This document shows positions 25,173 to 33,352 of a stretch of DNA of 64,000 bases, one piece after another. A program made the position numbers and the translations under genes. Source of the stretch: Phycisphaerae bacterium (GTDB lineage Bacteria > Planctomycetota > Phycisphaerae > Phycisphaerales > Phycisphaeraceae); the NCBI GenBank assembly GCA_030425705.1, contig JAUHZU010000002.1, positions 496,001 to 560,000 on the forward strand, read 5' to 3'. Positions within the stretch are counted from its first letter, which is position 1; each line of letters opens with the position of its first letter. Under the pieces are notes generated by a model. It saw nothing but the letters and a program-made list of their open reading frames with translations. It did not search any database and was not told the origin of the DNA.

Positions 25173-25967
25173 ATGCGTACCCCCACCGACCGGACCCGGC
25201 ACGGCTTCACCCTGATCGAACTGCTCGTGGTGATCTCGATCATCGCGCTCTTGATCGGCATCCTCCTGCCGGCGCTGGGCAAGGCCCGCGCGACGGCACG
25301 GAACAGCCAGTGCCTGTCCAACCTGAAGAATCACGCGCAGGCCGGTCACTCCTACTTCGCCGACCACGGCGTCAGCCCGACCTTCCACGCCTACAGCGCC
25401 GAGGACATCGCGGCTGGCGTCCAATTCGAAGTCGCCGGCGGACCTGGCGCGGGGCAGAACATCATCAGCGGCAAGACCTACGCCCCGGGCCTCGGCTCGG
25501 GCTATGGCGAAGGGCCGATCCAGACCCGCCCGCTCAACGAGTACCTGATCGGCGTCAAGCCCAAGGCGGACCCCTCGCCGACCAACCGCCAGGAGATCGA
25601 GATCTCCGAGTGCCCGGACGATGACAACTCCGAGTCCGGCCCGTACCAACAGCTCTGGGGCAACGGCTGGCAGGACCCGGGATCGAACTCCTACTCCGGC
25701 TACGAGACCAGCGGCACGTCTTACATCGCCGACTGGTTCAACGAGTCGCAGCTGGACGGCACGTCGTTCGAGAAGGGCGACTCCCGCGCGGTGTTCATGG
25801 GTGAGATCTTCTACATGGAGGCCTGGATCTTCTACCCCGACTTCAACCCCAGCGCCCACCACGAGTTCGCCCGCCACAACGTCGCCCACATGGACGGCAA
25901 CGCCGGCGCGAAGAACCAGGAAGACGACCCCTACTACCGCACGACCCAGGGCCTCCCGCCCTTCTAA
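25173..25967 (+). CDS. Type II secretion/pilin-like pseudopilin (cassette B)
   Basis: 264 residues; GGAG lies 6 nt upstream of the ATG. The prepilin signal [20 protein letters not shown] (cleavage Gly11/Phe12, Glu at +5) and the continuation [19 protein letters not shown] match cassette A almost residue for residue. Shared internal landmarks are [20 protein letters not shown] and the C-terminal [18 protein letters not shown]. The central region diverges. A terminator follows 33 bp after the stop. Both copies carry the intact cleavage and methylation site, so both should be processed by a prepilin peptidase encoded elsewhere. Confidence 0.85.
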   Translation: MRTPTDRTRHGFTLIELLVVISIIALLIGILLPALGKARATARNSQCLSNLKNHAQAGHSYFADHGVSPTFHAYSAEDIAAGVQFEVAGGPGAGQNIISGKTYAPGLGSGYGEGPIQTRPLNEYLIGVKPKADPSPTNRQEIEISECPDDDNSESGPYQQLWGNGWQDPGSNSYSGYETSGTSYIADWFNESQLDGTSFEKGDSRAVFMGEIFYMEAWIFYPDFNPSAHHEFARHNVAHMDGNAGAKNQEDDPYYRTTQGLPPF

Positions 25968-26000
25968 ACCGTCGCGGTCAACCCTGTCACGATTTTCTGG

Positions 26001-26028
26001 AACCGGCCCCGTTGATGCGGGGCCGGTT
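26001..26028 (+). terminator. Terminator after the cassette B pseudopilin
   Basis: AACCGGCCCCG (26001-26011) pairs with CGGGGCCGGTT (26018-26028); the following bases are CTGTT. Confidence 0.7.
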
Positions 26029-26045
26029 CTGTTCCGCCCGGCGGT

Positions 26046-26074
26046 TTGGCGGTGATCGGGGACCCCGCTATACT
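26046..26074 (+). promoter_or_regulatory. Promoter of tRNA-Val
   Basis: TTGGCG (26046-26051), 17-bp spacer, TATACT (26069-26074), 12 bp before the mature tRNA 5' end. Confidence 0.65.
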
Positions 26075-26086
26075 GTGCGGCCCGAC

Positions 26087-26160
26087 GGGCCATTGGCGCA
26101 GTTGGCTAGCGCGCCTCGTTGACATCGAGGAGGTCACTGGTTCAAGTCCAGTATGGCCCA
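26087..26160 (+). tRNA. tRNA-Val (anticodon GAC)
   Basis: 74 nt. The acceptor GGGCCAT (26087-26093) pairs with ATGGCCC (26153-26159), discriminator A. Anticodon stem CCTCG/CGAGG encloses the loop TTGACAT, anticodon GAC. The T arm ACTGG-TTCAAGT-CCAGT is canonical. CCA is not encoded. An intrinsic terminator follows directly. Confidence 0.93.
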
Positions 26161-26164
26161 TCCC

Positions 26165-26199
26165 AACCACCCCGCGCCGACGCGCGGGGTGGTTTTTTT
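26165..26199 (+). terminator. Terminator after tRNA-Val
   Basis: AACCACCCCGCG (26165-26176) pairs with CGCGGGGTGGTT (26183-26194), followed by five more T residues. Confidence 0.85.
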
Positions 26200-26232
26200 G
26201 TGGGTCCCTGTAACCGTAACCAGGAGCCGGCC

Positions 26233-27480
26233 ATGCGGATCGCGATCGTCGGGACGGGGGTCTCCGCGATGACGGCGGGGTACCTGCTGCACCCGGACCA
26301 CGAGCTGACCGTCTTCGACAAGGCGGAATACGTCGGCGGGCACACGAACACGGTCGAGGTCGAGGTCGCTGGCCGGGCGTTCGCGGTGGACACCGGGTTC
26401 ATCGTGTTCAACGACTGGACCTACCCGAGCTTCTGCAAGCTGATCGACCGGCTGGGCGTCGCGTGGCACGGCTCGACGATGAGCTTCTCGGTGTGCTGCG
26501 AGCGGACGGGGCTGATGTACAACGGCGGGTCGCTGGCCGGGCTGTTTGCGCAGAAGCGCAACGCGGTCAGCCCGCGGTTCCTGGGGATGCTGCGCGACAT
26601 TCTGCGGTTCAACCGGCTGGCGAAGCGGTGGGCGGAGGCGGGGGACCCGGCGGTGACGCTGCGCGGGTTCCTGGACCGGCACGGCTTCGGCGCGGCGTTC
26701 GAGGCGCAGTACCTCCGGCCGATGGCGGCGGCGATCTGGTCGGCAGACCCGGCGGCGCTGGACCGGTTCCCCATGCGGTTCATGGCCGAGTTCTTCCGCA
26801 ACCACGGCATGCTCAACGTCTGGGACCGCCCGGCGTGGCGGACGATCACCGGCGGGTCGCGCCGCTACATGGACCGGCTGACCGCGCCGTTCCGTGACCG
26901 CATCCGGCTGAATGAGCCGGTCCTCGCCGTCCGACGGGCCCCCACGCATGTCGAGGTCGACACGCCCGCCATGGCGGGTCAGCGCTTCGACCACGTCGTG
27001 CTCGGCTGCCACAGCGACCAGGCGCTCCAACTCCTCGGCGATGACGCAACCGACGACGAGCGCTCGGCGTTGTCGGCGATCCCGTACCAGCCCAACGAGG
27101 CGGTGCTGCACACCGACGCGTCGGTGCTGCCAGCCCTGCGGTCGTGCTGGGCGGCGTGGAACTACCGCGTCCCGCGCGAGTCGGGCCGGCCCGTGGCGCT
27201 GACATACCACATGAACCAGCTCCAGGGGTTGGACGCGCCCGAGCCGCTGTGCGTCACGCTCAACGAGCGCGAGCGGATCGACCCGGCCAAGGTCCTGCGC
27301 ACGATCTCGTACGAGCACCCGGTATTCCTGCCTGAGCGTGCGGTGGCTCACGGGCTGTTCGACACGATCAACCACGCCCGCCGGACGTCGTTCTGCGGGG
27401 CGTACTGGGGGTTCGGGTTTCACGAGGACGGTGTGGTGAGCGGGCTGCGGGTGGCCGAGCGATTCGGCGCGTCGCTGTAG
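26233..27480 (+). CDS. FAD-dependent amine oxidase-type oxidoreductase
   Basis: 415 residues from the ATG at 26233 (CAGGAG SD 6 nt upstream); the longer frame would start inside the tRNA. The Rossmann motif MRIAIVGTGVSAMTAGYLL and the following FDKAEYVGGHTNTVEV bind FAD. VDTGFIVFNDWTYPSF and the C-terminal SFCGAYWGFGFHEDGV are typical of the COG2907 family of putative lipid-modifying flavoproteins (amine oxidase/phytoene desaturase superfamily). It heads a five-gene cluster with DUF1365, two Cfa-like methyltransferases and DUF1295. That set recurs in many bacteria and is associated with modification of unsaturated membrane fatty acids. The specific reaction is not established here. Confidence 0.85.
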   Translation: MRIAIVGTGVSAMTAGYLLHPDHELTVFDKAEYVGGHTNTVEVEVAGRAFAVDTGFIVFNDWTYPSFCKLIDRLGVAWHGSTMSFSVCCERTGLMYNGGSLAGLFAQKRNAVSPRFLGMLRDILRFNRLAKRWAEAGDPAVTLRGFLDRHGFGAAFEAQYLRPMAAAIWSADPAALDRFPMRFMAEFFRNHGMLNVWDRPAWRTITGGSRRYMDRLTAPFRDRIRLNEPVLAVRRAPTHVEVDTPAMAGQRFDHVVLGCHSDQALQLLGDDATDDERSALSAIPYQPNEAVLHTDASVLPALRSCWAAWNYRVPRESGRPVALTYHMNQLQGLDAPEPLCVTLNERERIDPAKVLRTISYEHPVFLPERAVAHGLFDTINHARRTSFCGAYWGFGFHEDGVVSGLRVAERFGASL

Positions 27481-28334
27481 TGAAGGCCGAGGCGCTATAC
27501 TCGGGCATGCACTCGGCGATCTATGAGGGCGTGGTCCGGCACCGGCGGTTTGAGCCGGTCGCGCATGCGCTGTCGTACCGCATGTACATGATGTACCTGG
27601 ACCTGGACGAGTTGGGCACGGTGTTCCGCGGGGCGGGGCGGGTGCTGTGGTCGGCGGGGCGGTGGAACGTGTCGTGCCTGCTGCGGAAAGACCACTTCGG
27701 GGACCGGGGGACGCCGCTGAAGCAGACGGTCCTGGATGCCGTCGAGGCGCGGTGCGGGTTTCGGCCGGGCGGGCCGGTACGGATGCTGACGCACTTGCGG
27801 ACGTTCGGCTACGTGATGAACCCGGCGACGTTTTACTACTGCTTTGATGCCGCGGGCCGATCGGTCGAGGCGGTCGTGACGGAGGTGCACAACACGCCTT
27901 GGGGCGAGCGGCACGCGTACGTCCTGCCGCGCGCAGAGAGCGTGGCCCGGCCGGGCGGCGGGCACCTGCGGTTCCGTTTCGCCAAGGCGTTCCACGTCTC
28001 ACCCTTCATGCCGATGGAGCACGACTACGACTGGCGGTTTATCCCGCCCAGTGGGCCTCTCGGGGATCCCGGCGGCGACGGCCGGCTGTTCGTGGGCATG
28101 ACCAATCTGGACGCGGGCCGGCGGGTCTTCGACGCGACGCTGTCGATGCGGCGGGTGGAGATCACGTCGGCCCGGCTGAACGGGCTGTTGGTGCGGTACC
28201 CGCTGATCACGGTGAAGGTCGTCGCGGGGATCTACCTCAACGCCCTGAAGCTCAAGCTCAAGGGGGCCCCGGTCCACGACCACCCGAAATGGCGCAGAAC
28301 CGGTGAATCCGACCGAGGCCGGGGCACGAACTGA
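27480..28334 (+). CDS. DUF1365 family protein
   Basis: 284 residues if the GTG overlapping the previous stop (TAGTG) is used. The ATG at 27507 is an alternative and lies 5 nt after a TATACT box. Conserved blocks include SAIYEGVVRHRRFEPVAHAL, MMYLDLDELGTVF, RMLTHLRTFGYVMNPATFYY and VTEVHNTPWGERHAY, then PFMPMEHDYDWRF. DUF1365 proteins almost always accompany the flavoprotein upstream and Cfa-like enzymes downstream. The biochemical role is unknown; participation in fatty-acyl modification is inferred from the constant neighbourhood. Confidence 0.85.
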   Translation: MKAEALYSGMHSAIYEGVVRHRRFEPVAHALSYRMYMMYLDLDELGTVFRGAGRVLWSAGRWNVSCLLRKDHFGDRGTPLKQTVLDAVEARCGFRPGGPVRMLTHLRTFGYVMNPATFYYCFDAAGRSVEAVVTEVHNTPWGERHAYVLPRAESVARPGGGHLRFRFAKAFHVSPFMPMEHDYDWRFIPPSGPLGDPGGDGRLFVGMTNLDAGRRVFDATLSMRRVEITSARLNGLLVRYPLITVKVVAGIYLNALKLKLKGAPVHDHPKWRRTGESDRGRGTN

Positions 28335-28422
28335 TCCCCGGTGTCGGTGCGCCCGACACGCCCGAGCCGGATGGCCCGCCCGGGCTGTACTCTGCTAGCC
28401 ACTTCCTGCCGCGACCTGACCG

Positions 28423-29694
28423 ATGAGCACGACGATCGTCCCCGCCCCACGTAGCCTGCCCGCCCGCGACCGGGCCGGACTCACCGACCGTGCCTGCCGT
28501 GCGACGCTGGCACGCTGGCTGAGCCGGCTCACCCAGGGCGAAATCACCCTGATCGAGGGCTCGGAACGCACCCGCTTCGGCTCGCCCGGCGTGGCGGGGC
28601 TGCGCTGCGCGGTCCGCGTCCACCACCCGCGCTTCTACCGCGACGCCGTGCTGGGCGGGCACCTCGCCGCGGCGGAGGGCTACATCCACGGGCTGTGGGA
28701 CTGCGACGACCTGACGACGCTGGTCCGCATCTTCGCCCGGGACCTGGCGTTGTCCGACGACATGGACAAGCTATCGGTCCGGCTGGGCGGAGCGGTGCTC
28801 AAGGCCGGGCACTGGCTGAGGCGGAACACCACGCGCGGCAGCCGGGGCAACATCGCCGCGCACTACGACCTGGGCAACGACTTCTTCCAGCACCTGCTCG
28901 ACCCGACGATGTCGTACTCGGCCGGGGTCTTCGCCGACGAACGCACAACGCTCGAGCGGGCGCAGCTCGCGAAGATCGACCGGCTGCTGGATAAGCTCCA
29001 CCTCGGGCCGGGCGACCACCTGCTGGAGATCGGCACGGGCTGGGGCGGCCTCGCGTTGCGCGCGGTGGAGCGCTTCGGCTGCCGGGTCACCACGACCACG
29101 CTCTCGCAGGCGCAGCACGACTACGCCAGGGCCCGGTTCGAGCAGGCCGGCGTCTCTGATCGCATCGAGCTGCTGCGGCGCGACTACCGCGAGTTGGCCG
29201 GGACGTACACCCACCTCGTCTCGGTCGAGATGATCGAGGCCGTCGGCCACGCGTTCTACCCGCGGTTCTTCGCAGCGTGTGACCGGCTGCTGGCCGACGG
29301 CGGGCGCGGGGTGATCCAGTGCATCACGATCCCCGACGCCCGATACGACCAGGCGCGTAAGACCGTGGACTTCATCAAGCGGTACGTGTTCCCCGGCTCG
29401 TCCATCCCGTCGGTCGAAGCGCTGGACCGAGCGATGGCGCAGGCCGGACCGCTGCGCATGGCCGGGCTCGAGGACCTGACGCCGCACTACGCGACGACGC
29501 TGCGCCACTGGCGAGAGAACCTGGACGCGTCGCGCGTAGCGGTGCTCGGGCGGGGCTACCCCGAGACGCTGCTGCGGCTGTGGGCGTTCTACCTGGCGTA
29601 CTGCGAGGGCGGGTTCCGCGAGCGGAACATCGGGCTGGTGCAGTTCGAGCTGACGCGCGGCCCGCGGGCACGCGCAGCGGGGGCACGCGCATGA
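28423..29694 (+). CDS. Cyclopropane-fatty-acyl-phospholipid synthase family methyltransferase
   Basis: 423 residues. The N-terminal domain (residues 1-120) has the Cfa-specific VHHPRFYRDAVLGGHLAAAE. The SAM-binding Rossmann core begins with AHYDLGNDFFQHLLDPTMSY and LLEIGTGWGGLALRAV (about 198-213). VSVEMIEAVGHAFYPRFF, CITIPDARYDQARKTVDFIK and the C-terminal FYLAYCEGGFRERNIG complete the family pattern. It should transfer a methylene or methyl group from S-adenosylmethionine to a double bond of membrane phospholipid acyl chains at the inner membrane surface. Its stop overlaps the next start (ATGA). Confidence 0.9.
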   Translation: MSTTIVPAPRSLPARDRAGLTDRACRATLARWLSRLTQGEITLIEGSERTRFGSPGVAGLRCAVRVHHPRFYRDAVLGGHLAAAEGYIHGLWDCDDLTTLVRIFARDLALSDDMDKLSVRLGGAVLKAGHWLRRNTTRGSRGNIAAHYDLGNDFFQHLLDPTMSYSAGVFADERTTLERAQLAKIDRLLDKLHLGPGDHLLEIGTGWGGLALRAVERFGCRVTTTTLSQAQHDYARARFEQAGVSDRIELLRRDYRELAGTYTHLVSVEMIEAVGHAFYPRFFAACDRLLADGGRGVIQCITIPDARYDQARKTVDFIKRYVFPGSSIPSVEALDRAMAQAGPLRMAGLEDLTPHYATTLRHWRENLDASRVAVLGRGYPETLLRLWAFYLAYCEGGFRERNIGLVQFELTRGPRARAAGARA

Positions 29695-30488
29695 TCGGGC
29701 CGTGGTGGTACCTGCTGGCGGTGTGGGGCGCGGCGGCCGTGGGCATGGCGGGCGTGTGGTGCTACTGCCAGCGGAAGCGTAACGCGGGGTACGTCGACGC
29801 GGCGTGGGCGCTGGGGATCGGCGCGGCGGTGCTAGTGGCGGCGGCGGTCGTGCCGGGCGAGCCCGCGCGGCGGTGGCTCGTGGGGGTGCTCGCGGCGGCG
29901 TGGGCGGTTCGCCTGGGACTGCACCTGTGGCGCCGCATCCACGGCAAGGAGGAGGACGGGCGGTACCAGGCGATGCGTGCGTACTTCGGCGAGCGGGCTG
30001 GGCTCGCGTTCTTCGTGTTCTTCCAGATGCAGGCGGTGTTCGTCGTCGTCTTTACCGCGCCGGTGGTCGCGGCGATCGCGCGCCCCGGCGCGTTGGGCTG
30101 GCGCGACGGGCTGGGCGTCCTGATCTGGGCCGTCGCGCTGGGCGGCGAGGCGCTGGCCGACCACCAGCTCGCGGCGTTCAAGCGCGACCCGGGCACGGCC
30201 GGTCAGGTCTGCCGACGCGGGCTGTGGCGGTACTCGCGCCACCCCAACTACTTCTTCGAGTGGGTGCACTGGTTCACCTACCTGGTGATCGGCGGGGCGT
30301 TGGGCACGGCGCTGGGCTGGGCCGCGCTGGCGGGGCCGGCGGTGATGCTCGGGTTCCTGCTCGTGGTGACCGGCGTGCCGTACACCGAGAAGCGTGCGCT
30401 CGCGAGCAAGGGCGAGGCCTACCGCCGGTACCAGCGGGAGACCAGCGCCTTCATCCCGTGGTTCCCGCGTGAAAGCAGGCCGGCATGA
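29691..30488 (+). CDS. DUF1295 (steroid-reductase-like) integral membrane protein
   Basis: 265 residues, start ATG in a 4-base overlap with the Cfa-like gene. About six to seven membrane helices are visible. The isoprenylcysteine-methyltransferase/steroid-reductase-like motif occurs as GLWRYSRHPNYFFEWVHW followed by a C-terminal PYTEKRALASKGEAYRRYQR. DUF1295 proteins are found beside Cfa-like genes in this conserved cluster and are predicted reductases of lipid double bonds, which is a family-level inference. Co-translation with both neighbours is likely from the overlaps. Confidence 0.85.
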   Translation: MIGPWWYLLAVWGAAAVGMAGVWCYCQRKRNAGYVDAAWALGIGAAVLVAAAVVPGEPARRWLVGVLAAAWAVRLGLHLWRRIHGKEEDGRYQAMRAYFGERAGLAFFVFFQMQAVFVVVFTAPVVAAIARPGALGWRDGLGVLIWAVALGGEALADHQLAAFKRDPGTAGQVCRRGLWRYSRHPNYFFEWVHWFTYLVIGGALGTALGWAALAGPAVMLGFLLVVTGVPYTEKRALASKGEAYRRYQRETSAFIPWFPRESRPA

Positions 30489-31576
30489 GCCAGGCGCAGA
30501 CCCCCGAACCCGAGACCGCGCCGCCGACCGCGTCCGAGCCCGAGCGCGGGCTGATGGGGCTGGCCGAGCGCGGCTGGCTGCCCGACGCGGTGATCCGCCT
30601 GGGCATCCGCCGGCTGCTGGCGCAGCGGCTGCGCGAGATCGAAGCGGGCGGGGTCGACGCCATCGCCCGGCGCACCGATCGCCTCCGCGCCGAGCTGAGC
30701 CGGGGCCCCATCGCCGTGCAGACCGACGACGCGAACCGCCAGCACTACGAGGTCCCCGCGGTGTTCTACACGCAGGCCCTGGGCCCGCGCCTGAAATACT
30801 CCGGCTGCTACTGGCCCGAAGGGGTCACGACACTCGGGCAGGCCGAGGAGGCGGCGCTCGCGCTGGCCGGCGAGCGGGCCGAGCTGCGCGACGGGATGGA
30901 GGTCCTCGAGCTCGGCTGCGGTTGGGGCTCGCTCACCCTTTGGATGGCGGAGCGCTACCCGACGGCACGGGTCATCGCGGTCTCCAACAGCGCCTCGCAG
31001 CGGCGGTTTATCCTCGGCCGGGCCGCCGAACGCGGGCTGGCGAACGTGACGGTGCTGACCCGGGACATCAACGACTTCACGACCGAGTCACGGTTCGACC
31101 GGGTGGTGTCCGTCGAGATGTTCGAGCACATGGCCAACCACGCCGAGCTGATGCGGCGTGTCGCGGGCTGGCTCGCGCCGGGCGGCAAGCTGTTCGTGCA
31201 CGTCTTCGCGCACCGCCGGGCGGCGTACCGCTTCGAGGAAGATGGCCGGAGCAACTGGATGGGCCGGCACTTCTTCACCGGCGGGATGATGCCCAGCCAC
31301 GGCTACCTGCCCGCGATCGACACGCACCTGCGCTGCGAGCGCGACTGGTGGCAGTCCGGCACACACTACCAGCAGACCGCCGAGGCCTGGCTGGCCAACA
31401 CCGACCGCCACCGCGAGGACATCCTGAAGACCTTTGCCTCGACCTACGGCCGAGCGGACGCGCGGCGCTGGCTGCAGCGCTGGCGCATCTTCTTCATGGC
31501 CTGCGCCGAGTTGTGGGGGTACGCCGGCGGGGACGCCTGGGGCGTCTCGCACTACCGCTTTACTCCGCGGGCGTGA
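30485..31576 (+). CDS. Second Cfa-like SAM-dependent methyltransferase
   Basis: 363 residues, overlapping the DUF1295 gene by ATGA. SAM motif VLELGCGWGSLTLWMAE at about 139-155, VVSVEMFEHMANH and HVFAHRRAAYRFEEDG. QHYEVPAVFYTQALGPRLKY corresponds to the substrate loop of Cfa enzymes, but the protein lacks the Cfa N-terminal lipid domain and is more distant from true Cfa than the gene at 28423. The last gene of the cluster; its 3' end overlaps the convergent transglutaminase-like gene by 17 bp. Substrate unknown. Confidence 0.85.
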   Translation: MSQAQTPEPETAPPTASEPERGLMGLAERGWLPDAVIRLGIRRLLAQRLREIEAGGVDAIARRTDRLRAELSRGPIAVQTDDANRQHYEVPAVFYTQALGPRLKYSGCYWPEGVTTLGQAEEAALALAGERAELRDGMEVLELGCGWGSLTLWMAERYPTARVIAVSNSASQRRFILGRAAERGLANVTVLTRDINDFTTESRFDRVVSVEMFEHMANHAELMRRVAGWLAPGGKLFVHVFAHRRAAYRFEEDGRSNWMGRHFFTGGMMPSHGYLPAIDTHLRCERDWWQSGTHYQQTAEAWLANTDRHREDILKTFASTYGRADARRWLQRWRIFFMACAELWGYAGGDAWGVSHYRFTPRA

Positions 31577-33182
31577 CCGACTCGACGACGAAGCCGCACG
31601 ACCAGTCGTCGAAGTACAGGTTCCGGCCGTCCACCTCGACCTCCCCGCGCTGGAAGTCGGCCGGCTCGGAGCGGAGCGACGGCTTGGGCGGGGAGAGCTC
31701 CCGGCCGTAGTCGAGGTTGACGATCAGCCGGTACGCGTCCATGTGTCCGAAGTAGAACCCGCGGACGTCCGGGTCGTCGGATTGCCGGTAGCCGTAGGAC
31801 GGGTCGGCGACGACCCAGCCGTGCGGCGCGAGGTAGATCTCGGTCCAGTCGTGCAGGTTCTCTCGGCCCGGCGTGGTGGTGAGCCCGGACTGCCACCGCG
31901 CGGGGATGCCGGCGTAGCGCATCATCGCCATGAGCGTGACCGCCTGGACCCCGCAGTCGCCGCGTCGCCGGTCCAGGCAGAACTCGACAAAACTGGGGAT
32001 CGCCGCGTACTCCAGCTCGGGCCGCCAGCGGATGTGGGCGTCCCACCAGTCGAAGATCGCTTTGGCCTTGCGGTAGGGGTGCGTCTCGTCGCCGACGATC
32101 GTGTCGGTGAGCGCCCGCAGCGCGCCGGTGAAGACCAGGTGCGGCGGGCGCTCTGCGAGGTAGTGCGCGAAGGCACCGCGTTCGGCCTCGGTCAGCGGCC
32201 GGGTACTCGCCTCGTCGAGCACGGGGTAGTGCCCGGCCATGGTGTACTCGAAGACCTCCTCGAACACGATCGGTTGGCTCGGGTCGGTAACGGTAGTCTT
32301 GAAGCAGGCGGTGCGCTGCGGGCTGCCGGCGATCGGTGCGGGGCCGCCGGCGTGGGTCGCGGGCGGGGCGATGTCCGGGGTGACGTCCTCGCCGTCGATC
32401 GTCGCGCTCAGGAGCGTGACGCCCGACTGCTGGCGGTACACCTGCGGGTAGGGGAGCCAGACCCGGACGCTCGCCCCGGGCCGCATCAGCGCGGGGTCGT
32501 GGTGCTGGTTGGCGGGTTTGAGGGTGAGGGTGTAGCGGACGCGGAAACGCATCGGCACGACGACCGGCGGCTCAGCCGCGGCGTGCGCCGCCCGGCCGGC
32601 GCGGGCGACCTCCGCGAGGTGCGCGTTCAGCGTACGGTTCGCGGTGTCTTCATCCATCGGCCGCGCCGGCGCGCCGGGCTGACCCGACGCCTCGGCGCGT
32701 CGGCGGTCCCACTCGGCACGGCGCTCCTTCACCTCCTCGCAAAAACGCATCATCACGCCCGGCTCGCGGCGGAAGTAGCAGACCGCGCCGTCGATCAGCC
32801 GGTGGTCCACCTCGCCCGCCGCGGTCAGGCGGCGCAGATCCTCGGCCGTAAAGTCCTCGATCGTTTGTTGCAACGCGGCGACCAGCTCGGGCCCGGTCTG
32901 GCTGTACTCCCGGCGGACGCGGCGGATCGTCTCCAGCGCATCGTCCCTTGCCGTGCGCTCGGCGTCGGTCTGCCAGTGCGCTTCCTCTTGCAGCAGCGCC
33001 TCGGCCCGAGCGAAGGCGCCCGCCTCGACGAGCAGCCGGGCCCGGGCGATCACGGGGTGGTCGCTGGCCCACAGCGACGCCGCGCCGGGGGCGTGGTGGG
33101 TGTCGTCGCCCCGCGCGGGGCCGGTAGGGGGCAGGCCAAGGGTCAAGAGGGCTCCGAGCAGCAGGCAGGCGGCGGGTCGCAT
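31560..33182 (-). CDS. Secreted transglutaminase-like protein
   Basis: 540 residues from the ATG at 33182 (AAGGAG 5 nt upstream). A Sec signal peptide (PAACLLLGALLTLGL, cleavage near GPARG) indicates export. The C-terminal third holds the transglutaminase-like triad: RRGDCGVQA (Cys near 407), NLHDWTEIYLAPHGWV (His near 444) and VVADPSYGY (Asp near 460). Such domains are cysteine proteases or transferases, and several planctomycete paralogues exist. The middle region is beta-rich (RFRVRYTLTLKPANQ, VRVWLPYPQVYRQQSGV), as in other transglutaminase-superfamily secreted proteins. Substrate unknown. Confidence 0.82.
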   Translation of the reverse strand: MRPAACLLLGALLTLGLPPTGPARGDDTHHAPGAASLWASDHPVIARARLLVEAGAFARAEALLQEEAHWQTDAERTARDDALETIRRVRREYSQTGPELVAALQQTIEDFTAEDLRRLTAAGEVDHRLIDGAVCYFRREPGVMMRFCEEVKERRAEWDRRRAEASGQPGAPARPMDEDTANRTLNAHLAEVARAGRAAHAAAEPPVVVPMRFRVRYTLTLKPANQHHDPALMRPGASVRVWLPYPQVYRQQSGVTLLSATIDGEDVTPDIAPPATHAGGPAPIAGSPQRTACFKTTVTDPSQPIVFEEVFEYTMAGHYPVLDEASTRPLTEAERGAFAHYLAERPPHLVFTGALRALTDTIVGDETHPYRKAKAIFDWWDAHIRWRPELEYAAIPSFVEFCLDRRRGDCGVQAVTLMAMMRYAGIPARWQSGLTTTPGRENLHDWTEIYLAPHGWVVADPSYGYRQSDDPDVRGFYFGHMDAYRLIVNLDYGRELSPPKPSLRSEPADFQRGEVEVDGRNLYFDDWSCGFVVESVTPAE

Positions 33183-33352
33183 CACGGCTCCTTCGGGCGG
33201 GTTCGCGGCGATCGCCCGTGTGGGGTGGATTCGATTGTACCGGTGTCCGCCGGGCCGGCCCGGGCGGATGCATCACGGGCCGTGGGCGTGCGTCATGTAG
33301 AGGGCCGGCCGGTTCGGTCGGATTTTGCGTGCCCGCCGCTGGGGCCGGGTTT

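Noticed and set aside
26134-28002. 622-codon minus-strand frame across the flavoprotein and DUF1365 genes
   Set aside because: Runs through the tRNA-Val gene and is Arg/Pro-rich; antisense shadow.
31560-31576. 17-bp convergent overlap of the second Cfa-like gene and the transglutaminase-like gene as a regulatory antisense pair
   Set aside because: Short convergent overlaps are common in compact genomes; nothing else points to regulation.
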